From Amycolatopsis bartoniae (lineage in GTDB: Bacteria; Actinomycetota; Actinomycetes; Mycobacteriales; Pseudonocardiaceae), in NCBI RefSeq assembly GCF_014191255.1, contig NZ_JACHWH010000005.1, forward strand, positions 124,001 through 188,000: 64,000 bases of DNA, read 5' to 3'. The notes beneath the pieces are model-generated. The model searched no databases, was not told the DNA's origin, and worked only from the letters and a program-made list of their open reading frames with translations. Shown here one piece after another: positions 58,564 to 64,000 of the stretch (position 1 is the first letter of the stretch; the number at the start of each line of letters is the position of its first letter). Both the position numbers and the translations under genes were made by a program.

Positions 58564-59813
58564 CGCCTGCCCGGCCCCGCGAACCCGAACAGGTAGCCCG
58601 CGATCCTGCGTAGCTGGATCTCCTCGGCGCCCTCGGTGATCCGGTAGCGGCGGTGGTGGCGGTAGATGTGCTCGAACGGCGTGTGCCGCGTGTAACCAAG
58701 CCCGCCGTGCACCTGCATCGCGCGGTCGGCGGCGTCGCACACCAGCCGGTTCGCGCGGTAGTTGCACATCGACACCTTGTCGCTGATCAGCAGATGGTCG
58801 GTGCGGTCGAGCTCCCACGCCGTCTTGCGCACGAGCGTGCGCACCAGCTCGGCCTCGGTCTGCAGCTCGGCCAGCGGCCACTGGATCGCCTGCCGCTCCG
58901 CCAGCGGGCGGCCGAAGGTGACGCGTTCCCGCGCGTAGGCGACGCTGCGGTCGATGCAGTACTGCGCGGCACCGACCCCGGAGGCGGCCTGGCGGATCCG
59001 GTTCTCGTGCACGAAGTGCTGCGCCAGCGCCAGTCCCTCGCCGACCTCACCGAACACCGCGGCCGCGGGCACGCGGACGTCGCGCAGCGTCACCTCGGCG
59101 TGGTCGGTGGGCATGGTGAAGGTCCACCAGTGGAAGTCGACCGAGAACCCCGGCGAGTCGGTCGGCACGATGAACGCCGTGATCCCGTGCGGGTCCCCGC
59201 CGTCGCCCGAGGTGCGGGCGAAGATCACGTCGTGCGTCGCGGAGTGCAGGCCGGAGTTGAACCGCTTGGCGCCGTTGAGGATCCAGCTGTCGCCGTCGGG
59301 CACCGCGGTCGTCTCCAGCCACGTCGCGTCGCTGCCGTGGTCGGGTTCGGTGAGCCCGAACGCGACCCGCCTGCGGCGCGTGATCATGCCCTCGACGAAC
59401 TCCTCCCGCTGCTCGGGCGTGCCGAACGCGAGAAACATGTGGACGAACGGGAAGTTGCCCACCACCGAGGACTCGTTCTGCAGATCGTTGTGCAGGCCAA
59501 GGCCCTTCGCCGCGAGGTGCTCGCGGATCACCGCCATGTCGAGGTTGCCGCCGTCGCGGCCACCGGCCTCCTCCGGCAGCCCGTAGCGCAGCCAGCCCGC
59601 GCGGTCGGCACGCGTGAACATCTCCTCCAGCAACGCTTCCCAGTCCTCGCTGGGCGTGCCACCGCCCTCGAAGTCGGTGCGCGCGAACTCGCGACGGTGG
59701 TCGAAGAAGCGCTCGTTGTCGTCCTGCCGTTGCAGCGGCCAGATCTCGTCCTCCAGGAACTGGTCCAGCTCGGCCAGCAGCTGCCGCAGCGCCGTGGGCA
59801 ACTCGAAGTCCAT
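58560..59813 (-). CDS. Acyl-CoA dehydrogenase (ACAD10/11-associated type)
   Basis: This 417-residue FAD enzyme has AFGLTEPDHGSDATWLETTA for flavin contact, LNGAKRFNSGLHSATHDVIF, NRIRQAASGVGAAQYCIDRS, VTFGRPLAERQAIQWPLAEL and QVHGGLGYTRHTPFEHIYRH near the C-terminus. It would oxidise an acyl- or phosphoacyl-CoA made with the coupled kinase. The ATG at 59813 with AAGGAGA is preferred over the GTG at 59819. It is divergent from an SDR gene over 48 bp. Confidence 0.9.
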   Translation of the reverse strand: MDFELPTALRQLLAELDQFLEDEIWPLQRQDDNERFFDHRREFARTDFEGGGTPSEDWEALLEEMFTRADRAGWLRYGLPEEAGGRDGGNLDMAVIREHLAAKGLGLHNDLQNESSVVGNFPFVHMFLAFGTPEQREEFVEGMITRRRRVAFGLTEPDHGSDATWLETTAVPDGDSWILNGAKRFNSGLHSATHDVIFARTSGDGGDPHGITAFIVPTDSPGFSVDFHWWTFTMPTDHAEVTLRDVRVPAAAVFGEVGEGLALAQHFVHENRIRQAASGVGAAQYCIDRSVAYARERVTFGRPLAERQAIQWPLAELQTEAELVRTLVRKTAWELDRTDHLLISDKVSMCNYRANRLVCDAADRAMQVHGGLGYTRHTPFEHIYRHHRRYRITEGAEEIQLRRIAGYLFGFAGPGRR

Positions 59814-59861
59814 GGGCACTCTCCTTGCGCGGGAACCGGAAACTCAGGCACTATCGGCGAA

Positions 59862-60629
59862 ATGACGAACCCGTTCGACCTCACGGGGCACGCGTCGGTG
59901 GTCACCGGCGGCAACTCGGGCATCGGCCTGGCCATGGCGCACGCGCTCGCGGCCGCCGGGGCCGATGTCGCCGTGTGGGGCACCAACGCCGAGCGCAACG
60001 ACCAGGCCGCCGCCGAGCTCGCCCGCCACGGCACGAAGGTGCTCGCGGTGCGCTGCGACGTCGGCGACGAGGACGAAGTGGACGCTGCGCTGACACAGAG
60101 TGCGGAGTCCTTGGGGCGCCTGGATTCCTGCTTCGTCAACGCCGGGGTCGCCGGGGTGTCCGCCCGGTTCACCGAGACGTCGCTGGCGGAGTTCCGCCGC
60201 GTCACCCGGGTCGACCTCGACGGCGCGTTCCTCACGCTGCGCGCCGCGGCCCGGCGGATGCTGGAGCAGGGCACGGGCGGCAGCCTGGTCGGCACGGCGA
60301 GCGTGGCGGCGGTGCAGGGCCAGCCGCGCGGGCAGGCCTACGCCGCGAGCAAGGCCGGGCTGATCGCGATGATCCGGTCGATCTCGGTCGAGCTGGCCCG
60401 GCACGGCATCCGCGCCAACGCCATCGTGCCCGGCTGGGTCCACACGCCACTGGCCGCGCCGGCGCTGGACTCCGAGGGTTTCCAGCGCCGGGTGCTGCCG
60501 CGGATGCCGGTGGGCCGCTGGGGCCGCCCGGACGACTTCGGCGCGCTCGCGGTGTACCTGGCGAGCCCGGCCGGCGCGTTCCACACCGGCGACAGCATCA
60601 CCGTCGACGGCGGCTACCTGAACTTCTGA
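59862..60629 (+). CDS. SDR-family oxidoreductase
   Basis: This 255-residue short-chain dehydrogenase has VVTGGNSGIGLAMAHALAAA near residue 14, FVNAGVAG in place of NNAG, the catalytic serine in GTASVAAVQG, YAASK and IVPGWVHTPLA. It probably oxidises a 3-hydroxyacyl or related intermediate with the flanking fatty-acid genes. There is no Shine-Dalgarno; CACTAT (59849-59854) with TTGCGC 18 bp upstream places transcription start at the ATG, so the mRNA may be leaderless. Confidence 0.88.
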   Translation: MTNPFDLTGHASVVTGGNSGIGLAMAHALAAAGADVAVWGTNAERNDQAAAELARHGTKVLAVRCDVGDEDEVDAALTQSAESLGRLDSCFVNAGVAGVSARFTETSLAEFRRVTRVDLDGAFLTLRAAARRMLEQGTGGSLVGTASVAAVQGQPRGQAYAASKAGLIAMIRSISVELARHGIRANAIVPGWVHTPLAAPALDSEGFQRRVLPRMPVGRWGRPDDFGALAVYLASPAGAFHTGDSITVDGGYLNF

Positions 60630-60631
60630 CC

Positions 60632-61498
60632 TCACGGCTCGCCGGGGAACGGGGGCACGCCCTCGGGGTAGTCGCTCCCGGCCCGGCCCGGGAACTGCGC
60701 CGGGCGCTTCTCCAGGAAGGCCAGCACCCCTTCCCTCGCGTCCTTGCCCGCGCCCAGCTGCAGCAACGCTCGTGAGTCCGCGCGGTGGGCGTCCCACGGC
60801 GTGGCCGAGCCGAGCATCCCCCACAGCAGCTGCCGGGACACCGCGACGGAGACCGCCGACGTGTTGTCCGCGATCTCCCGCGCGATCGCCCGTGCCGCGG
60901 GGAGCAGCTCGTCCGGCGGCACCACTCGCGACACGAGCCCGCCGGCGCGGGCTTCGGCGGCGTCGAACACGCGGCCGGTGGCGACCCACTCCATCGCCTG
61001 CGAGATGCCGACGATCCGCGGCAGGAACCACGTCGAGGCGGCTTCGGGCAGGATGCCGCGCCGGGCGAAGACGAACCCGAACTTCGCGCTCTCACTGGCG
61101 ATGCGAATGTCCATGGGCAGGGTCATCGTGACGCCGACGCCGACCGCGGGGCCGTTGAACGCCCCGATGACGACCTTCTTGCACGCGGCGATCCGCAGGG
61201 CCACCGCGCCTCCGGCGTCCCGCGGCACGCCGTCGATCTCGCCGAAACCTCGCACCTCGCCGACTTCGTCCTTGTCGAACGTGCCCGCCCCCCGTTCGAG
61301 GTCCGCGCCCGCGCAGAACCCGCGCCCGGCACCGGTCACGACGACCACGCGCACGGAGTCGTCGGCGTCCGCCTCGCCGAACGCCGCGATCAGCTCGTGC
61401 GCCATTTCCAGCGTGAACGCGTTGAGCCGCGCCGGGCGGTTCAACGTGATCGTGGCGATCCCGTCGGCGGCCTCGTAGGTGATCTCCCCGTAGCTCAC
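60632..61498 (-). CDS. Enoyl-CoA hydratase/isomerase
   Basis: This 288-residue crotonase-family protein has ITLNRPARLNAFTLEMAHEL, the oxyanion segment GFCAGADLERGAG, AFNGPAVGVGVTMTLPMDIR and FARRGILPEAASTWFLPRIV with the catalytic Glu retained. It resembles EchA-type hydratases that often accompany acyl-CoA dehydrogenases. The GTG at 61498 overlaps the upstream dehydrogenase stop (GTGA). It converges with the SDR gene 2 bp away. Confidence 0.9.
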   Translation of the reverse strand: MSYGEITYEAADGIATITLNRPARLNAFTLEMAHELIAAFGEADADDSVRVVVVTGAGRGFCAGADLERGAGTFDKDEVGEVRGFGEIDGVPRDAGGAVALRIAACKKVVIGAFNGPAVGVGVTMTLPMDIRIASESAKFGFVFARRGILPEAASTWFLPRIVGISQAMEWVATGRVFDAAEARAGGLVSRVVPPDELLPAARAIAREIADNTSAVSVAVSRQLLWGMLGSATPWDAHRADSRALLQLGAGKDAREGVLAFLEKRPAQFPGRAGSDYPEGVPPFPGEP

Positions 61499-62541
61499 CG
61501 GCGCGACTCCTCCAGCCGGTCCGCGAGGCGGGCCAGCTGCACGTCCTGGCCACCGAACAGCAGCTCGCTGCTCTTGGCCCGCTTGTAGTACAGGTGCGCG
61601 TCGTGCTCCCAGGTGTAGCCGATGCCGCCGTGCAGCTGCAGACCGGTGGCCGCCGCCTGGAAGTACGCCGGACCGGTGAACGCCTGGGTAGCCGCGGCGG
61701 CGAGCGGCAGCGCGTCCGGGTCGTGGTCGGCGGCCCAGGCGGCGTGGCGCAGCAGGGACTCGGCGCGTTCGCTCGTGCTGTAGAGGTCCGCGAGCGCGTG
61801 CTTGACCGCCTGGTAGGAGCCGATTGCGCGGCCGAACTGCACCCGCACCTTGGCGTACTCGACGGTGGTCTCCAGCACCTTCGCGATCCCGCCGACCTGC
61901 TCTGCCGCCAGCGCCACGGACGCGAGGTCCCGCACCCTGTCCAGTACCGCGGCGGGATCCGCGGTGTCCACCCGGGACGCGGGAGTCGCGGAGAACTCCA
62001 GCTTCGCCTGCCCACGCGTGGAGTCCAATGTGGTCAGTGGCGTGCGGTGCACGTCCCCGGTGACCACGAACCATCCCGAGGCCGTGTACACGACGAAAAG
62101 CTCGGCGACGTCACCGGAGAGCACGAACGGCGCCTGCCCGTCCAGCACCCAGCCGCCGTCGCGCTCGGACGCGGTCACCCCCTCGAAGGCCACCGCGCCG
62201 ATCTTCTCACCGGACGCCAGCGCGGGCAGGAACTCGGTGTCCCCCAACGCCATCAGGGCGTCCACGGCCAGCACCGCGGATGCGAAGAACGGCACCGGCG
62301 CGAGTGCGCGGCCCAGCTCCTCCAGCACCACGCACCGTTCGACGTGGCCCGCGCCCGCACCGCCCTGCTCCTCCGGCACGACGAGCCCGGTCAGCCCCAG
62401 CTCACCGGCCAGGCGTTGCCACAGCGCGCGGTCGTAGCGTTCTCCACCGTCCACAACGGACCGGACGTCGTTGTGATCGGCGAGCAGCTTCCGCACCGTC
62501 GACCGCAGTTGCCGCTGTTCGGTGTCGAGCACCAGCTGCAC
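61495..62541 (-). CDS. Acyl-CoA dehydrogenase (short FadE-type subunit)
   Basis: This 348-residue protein is an acyl-CoA dehydrogenase of the type that forms heteromers in actinomycete steroid and fatty-acid catabolism: LVVPEEQGGAGAGHVERCVV, LASVALAAEQVGGIAKVLET, VQFGRAIGSYQAVKHALADL and LQLHGGIGYTWEHDAHLYYK. The middle FAD-contact motif is weak, consistent with a partner subunit role beside the 390-residue protein encoded 13 bp upstream. The GTG at 62541 follows GAGGAGAGG; a GTG at 62562 is less likely. Confidence 0.87.
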   Translation of the reverse strand: MQLVLDTEQRQLRSTVRKLLADHNDVRSVVDGGERYDRALWQRLAGELGLTGLVVPEEQGGAGAGHVERCVVLEELGRALAPVPFFASAVLAVDALMALGDTEFLPALASGEKIGAVAFEGVTASERDGGWVLDGQAPFVLSGDVAELFVVYTASGWFVVTGDVHRTPLTTLDSTRGQAKLEFSATPASRVDTADPAAVLDRVRDLASVALAAEQVGGIAKVLETTVEYAKVRVQFGRAIGSYQAVKHALADLYSTSERAESLLRHAAWAADHDPDALPLAAAATQAFTGPAYFQAAATGLQLHGGIGYTWEHDAHLYYKRAKSSELLFGGQDVQLARLADRLEESRR

Positions 62542-62554
62542 GATCCCTCTCCTC

Positions 62555-63727
62555 TCAGCCACGGCGCTGCGTGCCCACCCGCAGCTCGCGGAAGGGCACG
62601 TCGCGGTCGACGACGGGTTCGCGGGGCAGGCCGAGGATCCGGTCCCCGATGATGGTGCGCTGGATCTGGTCGGTGCCCCCGGCGATGCTCGCCGACGGCG
62701 TCTGGTTGATCGCCAGCGCCAGCTCGTTCGCGGCCACGTCGCTGGGGTCCCAGGCCGTCGCGTGCGGCCCGGAGATCAACCCCGCCACCGCCACGGCCTG
62801 CTGCATCAGCTGCGCACCGGCGAGCTTGGCGACCGACCCCCGCGCGCCCGGCGGCGAGCCGGCCTCGGCCTCCTGGCGCAGCCGCGCGTTGAACAACGCC
62901 AGCGCCCGTTCCGCCGCGTACAGCTTCGCCAGCTCGGCGCGCACCACCGGATCGGTGTCGCGGCCGTACTTGCGGGCCAGCTTGGCGAGGTTCTCGTGCG
63001 CCAGCGGGTCGTGGCGCTTGCGGACGAACCCGCCGATCGACACGCGCTCGTGGCCGAGCATGGTGACCGCGGCGAGCCAGCCCTGGCCGACCTGACCGAG
63101 CACGGCGTCGGCGGGCACGCGCAGGTTCTCGAAGTACACCTCGTTGAACGGGGCGCGCCCGGTCATGTCCTTCAGTGGCCGGACGGTGACCGCGGGATCG
63201 TGCATGTCGATGAGGAACATCGTCAGGCCCTGGTGCTTGGGCACGTCCGGGTCGGTGCGGGCGAGCAGCGCGCCGCGGTCGGCGAGGTGCGCGACCGTCG
63301 TCCACACCTTCTGCCCGTTGATGACCCACTCGTCCCCGTCACGCACCGCTTTCGTCTGGAGGCTCGCGACATCGGAACCGGCGCCCGGCTCGGAGAACAG
63401 CTGGCACCAGATCTCGTCCCCGCGCAGCAACGGCCGGAGGTACCGCGCCTTCTGCTCGGGCGTGCCGAGGTCGACGATCGTCGGCCCGCACATGCCCATG
63501 CCGATGCGGAACACCGAGTTCGGCAGGTCGTAGGAGGCCGACTCCTGGTCGAAGACCTGCTGCTCGGCGCCGGAAAGCCCCTGCCCGCCGAACTCCGCGG
63601 GCCAGGTGAGGCCCGCCAGCCCGGCGTCGTACAGCGCGGCCTGGAACCGCTTGGCGGTCTCCAGCTCCTCGCCGTCGGGCACGTTCTCCGCGAGCCACGC
63701 GCGGACCTTCTCGCGGAACTCGCTCAT
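62555..63727 (-). CDS. Acyl-CoA dehydrogenase (FadE-type)
   Basis: This 390-residue FAD enzyme has WPAEFGGQGLSGAEQQVFDQ, QLFSEPGAGSDVASLQTKAV for flavin binding, VINGQKVWTTVAHLADRGAL, FNEVYFENLRVPADAVLG and, at the C-terminus, SIAGGTDQIQRTIIGDRILG. It probably forms a complex with the smaller dehydrogenase downstream. The ATG at 63727 follows GAGGAGGC and overlaps the stop of a 30-codon ORF that bridges to a thiolase gene. Confidence 0.92.
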   Translation of the reverse strand: MSEFREKVRAWLAENVPDGEELETAKRFQAALYDAGLAGLTWPAEFGGQGLSGAEQQVFDQESASYDLPNSVFRIGMGMCGPTIVDLGTPEQKARYLRPLLRGDEIWCQLFSEPGAGSDVASLQTKAVRDGDEWVINGQKVWTTVAHLADRGALLARTDPDVPKHQGLTMFLIDMHDPAVTVRPLKDMTGRAPFNEVYFENLRVPADAVLGQVGQGWLAAVTMLGHERVSIGGFVRKRHDPLAHENLAKLARKYGRDTDPVVRAELAKLYAAERALALFNARLRQEAEAGSPPGARGSVAKLAGAQLMQQAVAVAGLISGPHATAWDPSDVAANELALAINQTPSASIAGGTDQIQRTIIGDRILGLPREPVVDRDVPFRELRVGTQRRG

Positions 63728-63816
63728 GCCGCCTCCTCACCGGACGCGGCAAGCCGCGGCAGTATCACGACGTCGGCGAGCATGGTGCTGGATGGTTCGG
63801 TCGCAAGCTCCCTCAC
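63724..63816 (-). CDS. 30-codon bridging ORF between thiolase and acyl-CoA dehydrogenase genes
   Basis: A GTG at 63816 overlaps the TGA of the thiolase gene, and the frame (VRELATEPSS then TMLADVVILPRLAASGEEAA) ends in a TGA that overlaps the ATG of the dehydrogenase. Both ends therefore use 4-bp overlaps and no base is left untranslated. It may be a coupling peptide that carries ribosomes between the genes, or the remains of a deleted gene. No homology is recognised. Confidence 0.4.
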   Translation of the reverse strand: MRELATEPSSTMLADVVILPRLAASGEEAA

Positions 63817-64000
63817 GAGAGCAGCTCCAGGATCGTCGCGTTGGCCTGCCCGCCGCCTTCGCACATCGTCTGCAGGCCGTAGCGGATCCCGGCGGCGCGC
63901 ATCTGGTGCACGAGCGTGGTCATGATCCGCGCGCCGCTCGCGCCGAGCGGGTGCCCGAGCGCGATGGCGCCGCCGTGCGGGTTCAGGGTCTTGGCGTCGG
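63813..64000 (-). CDS. Thiolase (acetyl-CoA acetyltransferase family), C-terminal fragment at window edge
   Basis: The last 61 codons of a thiolase are visible: TLNPHGGAIALGHPLGASGA carries the catalytic histidine, and GLQTMCEGGGQANATILELL carries the catalytic cysteine near the C-terminus. The usual CxGGG appears as CEGGG. The gene continues beyond 64000 and is the most upstream visible member of the leftward acyl-CoA catabolic operon. Confidence 0.9.
   Translation of the reverse strand, partial: DAKTLNPHGGAIALGHPLGASGARIMTTLVHQMRAAGIRYGLQTMCEGGGQANATILELLS

Overview
The window is GC-rich (about 72% by eye) and densely packed. Genes use GTG as well as ATG starts, many are joined by 4-bp ATGA/GTGA overlaps, twin-arginine signals are common, and lysine is almost always AAG. 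This fits an actinomycete, most likely Pseudonocardiaceae (Amycolatopsis-like), with a large sugar-catabolic and regulatory gene set. No rRNA, tRNA, CRISPR array, insertion sequence or phage gene is evident.

Layout. 1-7.3 kb: a non-phosphorylative L-fucose degradation locus. A leftward operon (fuconate dehydratase, aldo/keto reductase, lactonase, RbsA-type ABC ATPase, start of a permease) is divergent from a rightward pair (FAH-family hydrolase, SDR dehydrogenase), and a GntR/FCD regulator follows. A shared ACATCSGATST operator lies in the divergent promoter and before the regulator. 7.4-10.1 kb: methyltransferase, small P-loop NTPase, LLM flavin oxidoreductase. 10.2-15.4 kb: a complete peptide ABC importer with a fused double ATPase. 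15.5-20.1 kb: exported proteins (lipoprotein, HupE-like, purple-acid-phosphatase-like, DUF916-like).

20.3-27.7 kb is the most unusual stretch: a Tat-exported small protein, a trypsin-like peptidase without a signal peptide, a trans-prenyl diphosphate synthase, a geranylgeranyl-reductase-like flavoprotein fused to a degenerate prenyl-synthase domain, an in-frame tandem array of about 81 bp in which every unit carries a ribosome-binding site, a start codon and a GAAAGCGCTTTC palindrome, a GH6-like lipoprotein that seems to have lost catalytic residues, and an FG-GAP protein.

27.7-37.5 kb: cyclic-nucleotide-type phosphodiesterase, LysR, enoyl-CoA hydratase preceded by an acyl-CoA ligase remnant, TetR/MpaB-family pair, LacI/MFS pair, serine hydrolase, and a gene-free 516 bp with four more GAAAGCGCTTTC-type sites before a DHA2 exporter. 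37.5-53.5 kb: a polysaccharide-utilisation region with GH38 alpha-mannosidase, a formylglycine-generating-enzyme remnant, TetR/SGNH hydrolase, LacI/GH43, and a LacI-controlled sugar importer with GH2 beta-mannosidase and GH1 beta-glycosidase. Its operators sit between or near recognisable -35 and -10 boxes. 53.5-57.2 kb: DHFR-like reductase, M48 peptidase, membrane protein, a double pseudogene scar and a secreted DUF5829-like protein. 57.3-64 kb: fatty-acyl/CoA catabolism with an APH-like kinase, three acyl-CoA dehydrogenases, SDR, enoyl-CoA hydratase, and a thiolase running off the right edge.

Two DNA-level themes recur. Operators for local LacI/GntR/TetR regulators can be read directly. A GAAAGCGCTTTC palindrome occurs both in intergenic arrays and inside catabolic genes, where it forces rare codons.
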